Assembly: GCA_020062665.1 (NCBI GenBank)
Contig: JAGUVW010000037.1
Coordinates: 1-44,986 of the forward strand
Reading direction: 5' to 3'
DNA length: 44,986 bases
Source: Pseudomonadales bacterium
GTDB taxonomy: Bacteria > Pseudomonadota > Gammaproteobacteria > Pseudomonadales > Ketobacteraceae
A program made the translations under genes and the position numbers. Position 1 is the stretch's first letter. Each line of letters starts with the position of its first letter. Positions 1-8,927 of this stretch are shown here, one piece after another. The notes under the pieces were generated by a model. That model was given only the letters and a program-made list of their open reading frames with translations, made no database searches and was not told where the DNA came from.

Positions 1-69
1 TACAACTCACGTCGACTGCACACCACCTTGGGTGACAGAACGCCTATTGAATTTGAAAATTGTGCTTAA
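1..69 (+). CDS. IS3-family transposase OrfB, C-terminal fragment
   Basis: Frame 1 reads YNSRRLHTTLGDRTPIEFE and stops with TAA at 67-69. The pattern Y-N-x-x-R-x-H-x-x-L-G-x-x-x-P-x-E-F-E is the usual C-terminal signature of DDE transposases of the IS3 family. The 5' part, with the catalytic residues, is outside the window. The stop lies just before the terminal repeat, as expected for an intact right end. Confidence 0.8.
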   Translation, partial: YNSRRLHTTLGDRTPIEFENCA

Positions 70-72
70 CAA

Positions 73-99
73 AGTGTCCGGTTTGGGTTGACCACAACA
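73..99. repeat. IS terminal inverted repeat (right)
   Basis: A 27-base terminal repeat follows the transposase stop by four bases. The exact outer edge (99 or 100) is uncertain because the left end is not in the window. Confidence 0.55.
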
Positions 100-1154
100 A
101 TATCCCGAAAGCATTTTGGGCACGCCTTTTTGTCTGAATGGTACATTTTGATTCATTAACAAAAATGTTCTCCGATTTTGGGATGCAGGAAGCTACAGGC
201 TGCATTCGTGTGGTTGCACCCGTTGATGGCGTATGTAGTAGGAGGGCTATTCAATGAGGGATAAACGTCGCTGAACGAAATACCTCAACCCACTCCAGTG
301 TGTTTTCATTCCTGTCGCTGTTAACTGCTGTTCATGGTTTCCTCCGCTTCAGATTTTGGGCGAGCAAGTGCATTTGAGTACTAATAACTCAAATTTATTA
401 GAATAGCCACAAGCTATCGATAAAATACTTTGCAATTAAATTTAGCTATAATAATGCGTAGCCAAAAGAAATCCGATTTGATGTGTATAAAAATGAATAT
501 TCGGAATGGTGGTGCGAGGAAAACGCGGCAAAAAGCCGGGAAAAATTCGAGAAATCGAATATGTGCTTGGTGGGGATTGGGTGGTGCTGTTGTGCCTGGT
601 TTGGTGCCTTGTGGTTAGTCATAGTTGCCTCGTGGGGTCCACTCGGAGCATCATTCAAATTCAGCGTGCGGCTAATATTTGTACAATTCTCTCGATTGGC
701 GTGCATTATATCGGCGGAGGCAGGCTTGTCAATGGATACTATTATAAATCGCATGTCAACAGGTATTTTGCGTTTTGAGGGGTGATTTCATTTGTCATGG
801 TAGTTTGTGCTTGTGATGCCGGGTATCAGGCCCAGACGGTTGCATGACCTGCTATGGTTTTAATTGTCGAAATCTGAAAATCCACCATCAATCACTTGCG
901 GCGTTGCCATTATTTGCCCACGAATTAGTCAATCGCACAAACGCTAAGTTAACCTTTTGAATTATGTAGATTAAGGCCCTGATCATTTTCAGCATCGCTA
1001 TTTAAATGACCAGTGGTATACCCCATGTGTAGCCACTGTTGATGCAATTCTAATCCGGTTTGGCTATTCTTTGGTTTCAATAACTTATAGTCGTTGGAAT
1101 GCCCTTTTGGCGGTTCGGAGGGGTAATCGCTGATCTGGGAAGAGGAATCGGTGG
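100..1154. other. Gene-poor junction between IS and defence island
   Basis: About 1 kb with many stop codons. Open stretches at 430-785 on both strands overlap each other, have low-complexity composition and show no motif or ribosome site, so I do not call them genes. A single half-site AATCCGG near 1052-1058 resembles one arm of the dyad at 2436-2458, but one half-site alone is weak. Confidence 0.5.
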
Positions 1155-2639
1155 GTGGGCGCGAATAGGCCGGATCGTTCGCACGTTGGGGTGTTAGTCA
1201 GCTGGATTGGCCGACATGACATTAATGGCCTTGGCTCAACGAGCCCTGGTCCTCTGGCCGATTGCATCGCTGCCATAAATCCCGATCACCTTCACCTTCT
1301 ATACAACTACCCTTCTGCCGAAGTAGAGCCCTATCTCGCTTGGCTTAAGTCTGATTTCCAAGGCACTACGACAGCTGTTCATGTGCCCCTAAGCTCCCCG
1401 GTAAATTTCGGTGAAATCTACCAGGCAGCAGATAAACAACTTGAGCAGGTGTCCGGAAAGGACCCATCGCCCATCTCTATTCTCCTCAGCCCGGGAACCC
1501 CGGCCATGCAGGCTGTTTGGATCCTGCTGGGCAAAACCCGCTATCCCGCCATTTTCTATCAAGCATCTATAGAAGAAGGTGTGCGGCAAGCCGACATACC
1601 GTTCGAGATCTCAGCCGAATACCTGCCCCGGATGACTCAGGTCGATCCGTTTCAAGCACCTATCAACGCAGCCTTCGACGATATCGTCACCCAAAATCCG
1701 CAGATGCTAAAACTGAAGGCCCAAGCCAGTCATTTGGCCCAGTTCGATCTGCCAATCCTGATCAATGGGGAAACCGGTACAGGCAAAGAGCTCTTTGCTA
1801 CGGCGATTCATAACGCCAGCGCACGTCATACCGGACCATTTGTACCGGTAAACTGTGGCGCGATTCCCCTGGAATTAGTGGATTCCACTCTATTTGGTCA
1901 TGTTAAAGGGGCATTCACAGGGGCGGTAAAAGATAAACCCGGTGTTTTTCAGCAGGCTGATGGTGGCACCCTGTTTTTAGATGAGTTCGGTGAACTGCCC
2001 CTGGACGCTCAAGTACGGTTATTGCGGGTATTGCAGAGTGGGGAGGTATTTCCAGTTGGCTCGACGACACCTATAAAGGTCGATGTTCGCATCGTTACCG
2101 CGACACACCGGAATCTCTTGCAACGGGTAGCAGATGGCCAGTTCCGGGAAGATCTGTTTTATAGGGTCGCGGTGGGCTTGCTGCATTTGCCGCCACTCAG
2201 GGATAGAGCAGGTGATCTACCGCTTCTGTTGGATAGCCTGTTGCAGCAGATATACCGGCAGCACATGCCCCAACAAGAAAGCCAGAGGAAACTTTCTGTT
2301 GGCGGAAAGAATCTTCTGTCCCATCACCCCTGGAAAGGCAATATCAGGGAGCTGTATTCAACCCTGCTGCGAGCCGCCATGTGGGCAACTGGGGAATCGA
2401 TCAGTAAGGCGGACGTCGAATCGGCCTTATTCCAGATTCCGGATTCCCAATCCGGAATACTGGGGCGAAATATGGATAAAAGTTTTAATATACAGGATGT
2501 TATGGGAGAGGTCGCGCAGCACTATATTCGGCGAGCTCTGGATGAAGCCCAAGGTAACAAAACCCAGGCAGCAGAAAAACTGGGATTGGGAAGCTATCAA
2601 ACCCTGAAGGGTTGGATGGATAAATATAACGTCCATTAA
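1155..2639 (+). CDS. RtcR-like sigma-54-dependent activator with CARF-type sensor domain
   Basis: A 494-residue bacterial enhancer-binding protein. The N-terminal ~170 residues resemble the CARF-type sensor of RtcR: it opens with a VLVSWIG strand and has LLSPGTPAMQAVW near 110-122. The AAA+ domain has Walker A GETGTGKE at about 205 and the sigma-54 contact loop GAFTGA at about 252-257. The C-terminus has a Fis-type helix-turn-helix (NKTQAAEKLGLGSYQTLK). Start: GTG at 1155, with AGAGGA eight bases upstream. RtcR proteins normally activate rtcBA RNA-repair genes; no rtcA or rtcB is present here. Instead the gene ends 42 bases before hsdR, where there is a sigma-54 promoter, so the likely target is the restriction operon. 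CARF domains bind cyclic nucleotides or RNA ends; the ligand here is unknown. Confidence 0.88.
   Translation: MGANRPDRSHVGVLVSWIGRHDINGLGSTSPGPLADCIAAINPDHLHLLYNYPSAEVEPYLAWLKSDFQGTTTAVHVPLSSPVNFGEIYQAADKQLEQVSGKDPSPISILLSPGTPAMQAVWILLGKTRYPAIFYQASIEEGVRQADIPFEISAEYLPRMTQVDPFQAPINAAFDDIVTQNPQMLKLKAQASHLAQFDLPILINGETGTGKELFATAIHNASARHTGPFVPVNCGAIPLELVDSTLFGHVKGAFTGAVKDKPGVFQQADGGTLFLDEFGELPLDAQVRLLRVLQSGEVFPVGSTTPIKVDVRIVTATHRNLLQRVADGQFREDLFYRVAVGLLHLPPLRDRAGDLPLLLDSLLQQIYRQHMPQQESQRKLSVGGKNLLSHHPWKGNIRELYSTLLRAAMWATGESISKADVESALFQIPDSQSGILGRNMDKSFNIQDVMGEVAQHYIRRALDEAQGNKTQAAEKLGLGSYQTLKGWMDKYNVH
2436..2458. promoter_or_regulatory. Perfect 23-bp inverted repeat, candidate activator site (UAS)
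   Basis: Left arm ATTCCGGATT, spacer CCC, right arm AATCCGGAAT: ten perfect paired bases on each side. With a one-base bulge the symmetry extends to CCAG and CTGG outside. It lies in the part of the activator gene encoding the linker between the AAA+ domain and the helix-turn-helix, about 190-210 bp upstream of the -24 element before hsdR. That is a usual distance for enhancer sites of sigma-54 activators. Confidence 0.6.
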
Positions 2640-2641
2640 AC

Positions 2642-2658
2642 TTGGCATGCTCTTCGCT
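2642..2658 (+). promoter_or_regulatory. Sigma-54 (-24/-12) promoter of hsdR
   Basis: The sequence TTGGCATG-CTCT-TCGCT matches the sigma-54 consensus TTGGCACG-N4-TTGCW at all but two positions. The invariant GG (2644-2645) and GC (2656-2657) have the required 10 bases between them. The predicted transcript start is near 2669, which leaves a very short leader just reaching the AGGAGG ribosome site at 2670-2675. Confidence 0.65.
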
Positions 2659-2681
2659 CTAGCAGTTTCAGGAGGAAGATC

Positions 2682-5600
2682 ATGAACAGAATATTTTTTA
2701 TGAAATCGAAGAACTTCGAATTTCTAAGGCCAGAACACTCAATCCTGGCTGATCTTGGCGGGTTGGCTGAAGCCGTTCTGTTTGTTGATCCAGGCAGTGC
2801 GCTGACACGCTTGCGTGGCTTCGCTGAAGAGGTGACCCGTACTATATATAAGCTGGAAAACCTGCCGCGCTTACCCCAGGCTTCCTTTTATGAGCTGCTG
2901 AAGGATCCCGTCCTGGCCAGTTGTGTGGCCAAGCCGCTTATTCATCAAATCGATTTCCTCCGCATTCAGGGTAATGACTCCGCCCATGGTGGCAAAGGCG
3001 ATCAGCGCTCTGCGAAGCTGGCATTGCGTACAGCCTACGAATTGGCCATGTACATGGCCATCCAGTACTTCAACAAGAAAAAGACAGCGATCCCCGATTT
3101 TCAGGAAGTGGACGATCCAACTGCGGAACTTGCGCAGCTGAAAAAATCGGTAACCACCTACGAAAACGAGCTAAAACAATATCAGGAACAGATTCAGCAA
3201 CTGCTCGACGCCAAGGAGCGTGAGCGTGCTGAGCAAGCAGCACGGACAAAGGTTGACGCGCCTGCCAAAGCTGACGCTGCGCAAAAGCAGCGAAAGAGCC
3301 AGCAGGTTTCCGATTCGCTGCAATGGAATGAAGCCAAAACCCGCGCTCTGTTAGTTGATACCATGCTGGTTAAAGCGGGATGGGATCTGAATAACACAGA
3401 TCAAGTCACCCAGGAATTTGAGCTCGACTTCCCATCTAACCCCAGTGGCAAGGGGCGTGCAGATTACGTCCTCTGGGGCGATAATGGCCAACCGTTGGCG
3501 GTCATCGAAGCCAAAAAATCCGGCACTACCAGCCTCCAGGCGGGGCGTGAACAAGCACGTTTGTATGCGGACGCCTTGGAAAAGATGGGCTATCATCGCC
3601 CCGTTATTTTCTATACCAATGGATATGAAACCTTTATCTGGGATGACGACCAATACAACACCTATCGTCCGGTATACGGCTTTTACAGCAAAGATAGCCT
3701 GGAGTTTCTGATCTATCAGCGTCAGTACCGGGTACGCAACCTGGAACAGAACAACCCCGACATCAAGATCGCTGATCGACCCTATCAGATCGAAGCGATT
3801 AAAACCGTCGCCGCCCATTTTCAAAACCAGCGTCGCAAGGCCCTGATCATTCAGGCCACCGGAACCGGTAAAACCCGGGTTGCTATTGCAACCGCCGAGT
3901 TATTGTTTCGCACTGGTTGGGCCAAGCGTGTTTTGTTTCTCTGTGATCGAAAAGAGCTACGCAAACAGGCTGATGACGCCTTCAAAACTAACCTACCCAG
4001 TGAACCCCGTTGCGTCATTGGTGACACCAACGAGATCGATCAGTCTGCCCGCATCTATGTTGCCACCTATCCAGGCATGATGAACCGCTTCGCGCAGCTG
4101 GATGTAGGCTTTTTCGACCTGATTATTGCCGACGAATCCCACCGCAGCATCTACAACAAATACCACGATCTGTTCGAATTCTTTGATGCGTTGCAAATCG
4201 GGCTTACCGCAACGCCGGTACGCTTTATCAGTCGCAACACGTTTTCCATGTTCGGCTGCGAAACCACCGATCCCACTTTCGAATTTGGCCTGGAAGCTGC
4301 GATCAACAACGATCCACCGTATCTGGTACCTTTTCGCGCCAAGGATCTGACCACGGAATTCTTGCGCGAGGGTATCCGTTATCAGGACTTGAACGATGAC
4401 CAGAAACGGCAACTGGAAGAAGATCTGGGAGTAGAAGAAGCCCAGCGGACCACGATTGCAGGCAAAGATATTGGCCGCAAGATCTTCAGTGAAGAAACCG
4501 ATCGCATCATCCTCGAAAATCTGATGAACAATGGTATCAAGGATGAAACCGGGTCACTGGTGGGTAAGACCATCATCTTCGCCCAGCGTCAGGACCATGC
4601 CGAACATCTGGAAAAGGTGTTCTGCAAGCTCTATCCCCAGCACGGTGCCAAAGTCTGCAAGGTCATCCACAACAAGATTCCCAAAGTGGAAACCCTGATT
4701 GAGGAATTCAAGAAAGCAGACAATCAGTTCCGCATTGCCATCTCGGTGGACATGCTGGATACCGGCATCGATGTACCCCAAGTTGTAAACCTGGTGTTCG
4801 CCAAGCCGGTTAAATCCTGGGTGAAATTCTGGCAGATGATCGGCCGTGGAACCCGCCTGTGCAAGAACCTGTTTGGCCCCGGTAAGGACAAAACCGAGTT
4901 CCTGATCTTCGATCATTACGGCAACTTCGATTACTTTGAGCAGGCTTACCAGGAACCCGATGACAACGGTGGCAAATCCCTGCTGCAAACCACCTTTGAA
5001 GCGCGTCTGGAAATGGCGAAAGCCGCTCTGGCGGCCAACAATGCACCGGCCTTTGATACCGCCATCAATCTGATGAAAGCGGATATCAATGATCTGCCGG
5101 AATCCAGCATTGCCGTGCAACGCGAGCTGCGTAACGTGCATCAACTCCAACAGACCGATCAGCTCAAAACCTTCAATGCCAGCACTCGGCACTTGCTGGA
5201 ATTCACCATCGCACCCCTGATGAGTGCGCGGGTGCTGAAAGACAAGCATGCCACCCAGCTGGACAAGCTGATGGCCATCATCCAACGCTGCTGGGTGGAA
5301 CAGGCAACCTGTTTTGACGATGGCCGCGACCAGCTGCTGGCCGAAATAGATCGCCTGGCGGTCAATATCCAGGCCGTACGGCAAAAGGATGAACTGATCA
5401 ACGAAGTCCGCAGCGCCGAATTTTGGCAGGATGCCAACATCGAAAAGCTGGAAAAGGCTCGCACCGGTCTGCGCGGGATCATGAAATACCGCCAGTCCAC
5501 GCTAGTAGACCCATACGCCACACCCAGCACCCGCACCCAGGATGGTGATATCCAGGAAAAAGACAGCCAGTTCAGTATTGCCGGCGAAACCGAAGCCCTG

Positions 5601-6086
5601 ATCTACCGCCGCCGCGTCAAATCCATACTGGACACCATGATCGATGCAAATCCGATCTTGCAGAAAATCAAGCAGGGCGAAGTGATCGCCGAGGCCGAAC
5701 TCAACTCCCTGACATCTACCATCCTAACCAGCCATCCCGGTGTCAATCTGGGAGTGTTGAATCAATTCTATGGCCGCACGGCGGCGCAACTGTACATAAC
5801 CCTGCGCGAACTGATCGGACTGGATGCCAAAGCAGTGGAAGAACATTTCAAGGCCTTCCTCATTGCGCATCCGGAATTGACCGCCAAGCAAGTCCAGTTT
5901 ATGAACCTGCTGAAAAACTATATCGCCGAACATGGCAGCATCACGGTGGAAAAACTCTATGAGCCGCCGTTCGACAGTGTGTCCCACGAAGGAATTGATG
6001 GTGTCTTCAAGCCCAATGATGTGGATAACCTGATTGCGGTGCTCAAGCCCTTTTTGAGCCCTGGTGACGAATCATCCGCAGCTTAA
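2682..6086 (+). CDS. hsdR: Type I restriction enzyme, R (endonuclease/translocase) subunit
   Basis: A 1134-residue HsdR, the motor and nuclease subunit that translocates DNA and cleaves unmodified DNA in complex with HsdM and HsdS. The N-terminal ~140 residues resemble DUF4145. A charged Ala/Lys/Gln-rich coiled linker follows (about 145-210). The PD-(D/E)xK nuclease has Asp at about 261 and E-A-K at 276-278. The helicase has Walker A ATGTGKT at about 392, DESH motif II at about 484 and motif VI QMIGRGTR at about 718. The C-terminal third is typical of EcoEI-type HsdR. Start ATG 2682 has a strong AGGAGGAA site 5-7 bases upstream. The gene is first in the hsd operon, directly after the sigma-54 promoter. 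All key motifs are intact. Confidence 0.95.
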   Translation: MNRIFFMKSKNFEFLRPEHSILADLGGLAEAVLFVDPGSALTRLRGFAEEVTRTIYKLENLPRLPQASFYELLKDPVLASCVAKPLIHQIDFLRIQGNDSAHGGKGDQRSAKLALRTAYELAMYMAIQYFNKKKTAIPDFQEVDDPTAELAQLKKSVTTYENELKQYQEQIQQLLDAKERERAEQAARTKVDAPAKADAAQKQRKSQQVSDSLQWNEAKTRALLVDTMLVKAGWDLNNTDQVTQEFELDFPSNPSGKGRADYVLWGDNGQPLAVIEAKKSGTTSLQAGREQARLYADALEKMGYHRPVIFYTNGYETFIWDDDQYNTYRPVYGFYSKDSLEFLIYQRQYRVRNLEQNNPDIKIADRPYQIEAIKTVAAHFQNQRRKALIIQATGTGKTRVAIATAELLFRTGWAKRVLFLCDRKELRKQADDAFKTNLPSEPRCVIGDTNEIDQSARIYVATYPGMMNRFAQLDVGFFDLIIADESHRSIYNKYHDLFEFFDALQIGLTATPVRFISRNTFSMFGCETTDPTFEFGLEAAINNDPPYLVPFRAKDLTTEFLREGIRYQDLNDDQKRQLEEDLGVEEAQRTTIAGKDIGRKIFSEETDRIILENLMNNGIKDETGSLVGKTIIFAQRQDHAEHLEKVFCKLYPQHGAKVCKVIHNKIPKVETLIEEFKKADNQFRIAISVDMLDTGIDVPQVVNLVFAKPVKSWVKFWQMIGRGTRLCKNLFGPGKDKTEFLIFDHYGNFDYFEQAYQEPDDNGGKSLLQTTFEARLEMAKAALAANNAPAFDTAINLMKADINDLPESSIAVQRELRNVHQLQQTDQLKTFNASTRHLLEFTIAPLMSARVLKDKHATQLDKLMAIIQRCWVEQATCFDDGRDQLLAEIDRLAVNIQAVRQKDELINEVRSAEFWQDANIEKLEKARTGLRGIMKYRQSTLVDPYATPSTRTQDGDIQEKDSQFSIAGETEALIYRRRVKSILDTMIDANPILQKIKQGEVIAEAELNSLTSTILTSHPGVNLGVLNQFYGRTAAQLYITLRELIGLDAKAVEEHFKAFLIAHPELTAKQVQFMNLLKNYIAEHGSITVEKLYEPPFDSVSHEGIDGVFKPNDVDNLIAVLKPFLSPGDESSAA

Positions 6087-6132
6087 AACTAACAATTTTA
6101 ATACAGCAATACTTAAAAACGAGTAACGACTA

Positions 6133-7737
6133 ATGCTAACAGGCCCAATCCGTAACGATATCGACAAGCTCTGGGAAAAATTCTGGACCGGCGGTATCAC
6201 CAACCCCCTGACCGTAATCGAGCAGATCAGCTACCTGATGTTCGCCCGCATGCTCGATATGCAGGAAGACATCGCCGAGCGCAAAGCCGCCCGTACCAAA
6301 AAGGATTTCGACCGTCTGTTCCCCAACACACCAGATGGCCAGTTACTGCGCTGGAAGAACTTCAAAAACATGAGCGGCCGGGAGTTGCACAAACATCTGA
6401 AGCAACATGTCTATCCGTACTTCGCCAAACTGGGCCAGCAGTCAGACAAAAAGCACGGCTTAGGTGGCAAGGGTAGCGCCATCGAAGCCCTGGGCCATAT
6501 CGGCGAATACATGCAGGATGCGGATCTGGAAATCAAAAACGAATCCGTCCTGGTCAGCGCCGTGGCCATGGTGGACGATCTGCCGCTCACTCAGAGTGAT
6601 GTCAAAGGCGATATCTACGAATACCTGCTCAGCAAGCTGACCACGGCGGGCATCAACGGCCAGTTCCGTACTCCCCGTCACATTATCGACACCATGATCG
6701 AGCTGGTGGACCCACAACCCACCGACGTCATCTGCGACCCCGCCTGCGGCACCGCCGGATTCCTGGCCCGCACCATGGAATACCTCAATCGCGTCCATTC
6801 CAGCAAAGCCGGCATCCTGACCGACGACGACGGCAACCAGCACTACACCGGCGACCTGCTGGAACCCTACCGCGACCATATCAACAAGCACATGTTCTGG
6901 GGCTTCGACTTCGACACCACCATGTTGCGCGTATCCAGCATGAACATGGCCCTGCACGGCGTGAATGGCGCCAATATTCGCTATCAGGACAGCCTCAGCA
7001 AATCCATCAAGGAACACTTTCACCGCCAGGAACAGGACTTCTTCGATGTGATCCTGGCCAACCCGCCATTCAAAGGCAGCCTGGACGAAACCAACACCAA
7101 TCCCGACGTACTGGGCCTGGTGAAAACCAAGAAAACCGAACTGCTGTTCGTCGCCCATATCCTGCGAGCCCTCAAACTCGGTGGCCGCGCCGCTGTGATC
7201 GTGCCCGACGGTGTGCTGTTCGGTTCCAGCAAAGCCCACCAGCAACTGCGTCAGGAACTGATCGAAAATAACCAGCTGGAAGGTATCGTCAGTTTGCCCA
7301 GTGGCGTGTTCAAACCCTACGCCGGTGTCAGCACCGCGATACTGATGTTTACCAAGGGCGGCAGCACCGAGCGGGTCTGGTTCTACGATCTGCAAGCCGA
7401 TGGTTATTCCCTGGATGACAAGCGCACGCCGTTGAAAGGTGAAGGCAGTAACGATCTGCCCGATGCCATTGCCAAATGGAAACAATATCGAACGCTGGTA
7501 GAAGCCAATGCGCCCAGGAAGGACATCAAGAAAGCCTTTGGTGACAAGTCGAAACAGGCATTTGTGGTCGATGCCAACGACATCATCGGCAACAAGTACG
7601 ATCTTTCCATCAGTCGCTACAAGGAAGTGAAGTATGAGGAAGAACAGTACGATGATCCGAAAAAGATTCTGAAAAAGCTCAAGAAGCTGGAAAGCGAAAT
7701 CATGGCAGACCTGGATGAGTTGGAGGGGATGTTGTGA
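6133..7737 (+). CDS. hsdM: Type I restriction system, N6-adenine DNA methyltransferase
   Basis: A 534-residue HsdM that methylates adenine at the recognised site using S-adenosylmethionine, and forms the M2S core with HsdS. The N-terminal HsdM helical domain begins LWEKFWTGGITNPLTVIEQISYLMFARM. SAM motif I DPACGTAGFL is at about 202-211 and catalytic motif IV NPPF at about 310-313. The C-terminus is a Lys/Glu-rich helix. The gap from hsdR is 46 bases and the stop overlaps the GTG start of hsdS, so the genes are co-transcribed. Length and motifs are normal. Confidence 0.96.
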   Translation: MLTGPIRNDIDKLWEKFWTGGITNPLTVIEQISYLMFARMLDMQEDIAERKAARTKKDFDRLFPNTPDGQLLRWKNFKNMSGRELHKHLKQHVYPYFAKLGQQSDKKHGLGGKGSAIEALGHIGEYMQDADLEIKNESVLVSAVAMVDDLPLTQSDVKGDIYEYLLSKLTTAGINGQFRTPRHIIDTMIELVDPQPTDVICDPACGTAGFLARTMEYLNRVHSSKAGILTDDDGNQHYTGDLLEPYRDHINKHMFWGFDFDTTMLRVSSMNMALHGVNGANIRYQDSLSKSIKEHFHRQEQDFFDVILANPPFKGSLDETNTNPDVLGLVKTKKTELLFVAHILRALKLGGRAAVIVPDGVLFGSSKAHQQLRQELIENNQLEGIVSLPSGVFKPYAGVSTAILMFTKGGSTERVWFYDLQADGYSLDDKRTPLKGEGSNDLPDAIAKWKQYRTLVEANAPRKDIKKAFGDKSKQAFVVDANDIIGNKYDLSISRYKEVKYEEEQYDDPKKILKKLKKLESEIMADLDELEGML

Positions 7738-8918
7738 GTTGGGCTAGGGTCGAAATCGGAGATTGTGTCGAGAAGGTCTCAACTTGGAACCCCGCAAATG
7801 CCAGCACACAAGATCTCTTCCAATATATTGATTTGAGCTCTGTTGACAAGGACAAGAAGGAGGTTGATCGAAATTGTGTCTCGTCAATTCTTCCCCAGGA
7901 AGCGCCGAGTCGCGCAAGGCAGTTGGTTCAATCGCAAGACGTGTTGGTAGCTACTGTTAGGCCAAATTTAAACGGTGTTGCATTGGTGGCAGATGAATAT
8001 GATGGAGCTACCGCATCAACAGGATATTGCGTACTTCGATCGAATCCTAAAAAACTGGACAGTAAATATCTATATTACTGGGTTCAGACTGGAGACTTTG
8101 TAAAAGAAATGATGGCACAGGCTACTGGAGCAAACTATCCAGCGGTGTCAGACAAGATTATAAAGGAGAGTAAAATCCCCCTCCCACCCCTAGCCGAACA
8201 AAAACGCATCGCCGCCATCCTCGACAAAGCCGATGCCATCCGCCGCAAACGCCAGCAAGCCATCCAGCTCGCCGACGAATTCCTCCGCGCCGTGTTTCTG
8301 GATATGTTTGGTGATCCGGTCACGAATCCGAAGGGGTGGGAAACCGAGCGATTAGAAAATCTCGTAAAAGTTGTTAGTGGCGGCACGCCATCAAAAGGAA
8401 ATGAGATCTTTTGGAATGGAGATTTTCCATGGGTGTCACCAAAGGATATGAAATCGATCAAAATCAGTGATTCAATAGATCGAATCAATCAGGTTGTTTT
8501 CGAGCAGACAAATTTGAAGAAGCTTCCGATTGGCTCAGTGTTGATTGTCGTTAGGGGAATGATATTGGCACATACAGTGCCCATTGGTATTACATCTGCT
8601 CAGGTGGCCATTAACCAGGACATTAAGGCATTTATTTCACTTGGTAGAGTTTTACCTGAATTCTTACTTTGGTTCCTGTTGTCACAGCATGCAAATCTCC
8701 TATCAAAAGTGTCAAATGCTGCGCACGGAACAAAAAGGTTAGAAATGGATGATCTACTCGGTTTGCCAGTGTTTGTGCCAACCGTGGAGTTACAAGATAA
8801 ATTCGCCAGAGTCGTAAGCGCTTATAAAAATACCATAGACACCATTATTAAAAGCCAAAGTAATGCACAAACAATATTTAAATCTATAAGCCAAAAAGCC
8901 TTTAGTGGCGAACTATAA
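7734..8918 (+). CDS. hsdS: Type I restriction system, specificity subunit
   Basis: A 394-residue HsdS, which selects the bipartite DNA target. It has the classical layout: target-recognition domain 1 (about 1-145), a central conserved helix (about 147-195, PLPPLAEQKRIAAILDKADA), domain 2 (about 196-365) and a C-terminal conserved helix (IFKSISQKAFSGEL). The start GTG overlaps the hsdM stop (GTGA), a sign of translational coupling. The two recognition domains are clearly more AT-rich than the central repeat and than hsdM, as expected when recognition domains are swapped between systems. The target sequence cannot be read from this. Confidence 0.94.
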   Translation: MSWARVEIGDCVEKVSTWNPANASTQDLFQYIDLSSVDKDKKEVDRNCVSSILPQEAPSRARQLVQSQDVLVATVRPNLNGVALVADEYDGATASTGYCVLRSNPKKLDSKYLYYWVQTGDFVKEMMAQATGANYPAVSDKIIKESKIPLPPLAEQKRIAAILDKADAIRRKRQQAIQLADEFLRAVFLDMFGDPVTNPKGWETERLENLVKVVSGGTPSKGNEIFWNGDFPWVSPKDMKSIKISDSIDRINQVVFEQTNLKKLPIGSVLIVVRGMILAHTVPIGITSAQVAINQDIKAFISLGRVLPEFLLWFLLSQHANLLSKVSNAAHGTKRLEMDDLLGLPVFVPTVELQDKFARVVSAYKNTIDTIIKSQSNAQTIFKSISQKAFSGEL

Positions 8919-8927
8919 GGAAAAGAT

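Larger units (their letters stand above)
1..99 (+). mobile_element. Right end of an IS3-family insertion sequence
   Basis: The first 69 bases encode the C-terminus of an IS3-family transposase (OrfB), followed by a terminal inverted repeat at about 73-99. The end reads TGTCCGG followed by GGTTGACCAC, like IS3-family (IS51-type) ends as I recall them. The rest of the element lies left of the window, so completeness and target duplication cannot be judged. Confidence 0.75.

Noticed and set aside
430-785. Several short overlapping frames left of the activator gene
   Set aside because: No motif, no ribosome site, overlap one another on both strands.
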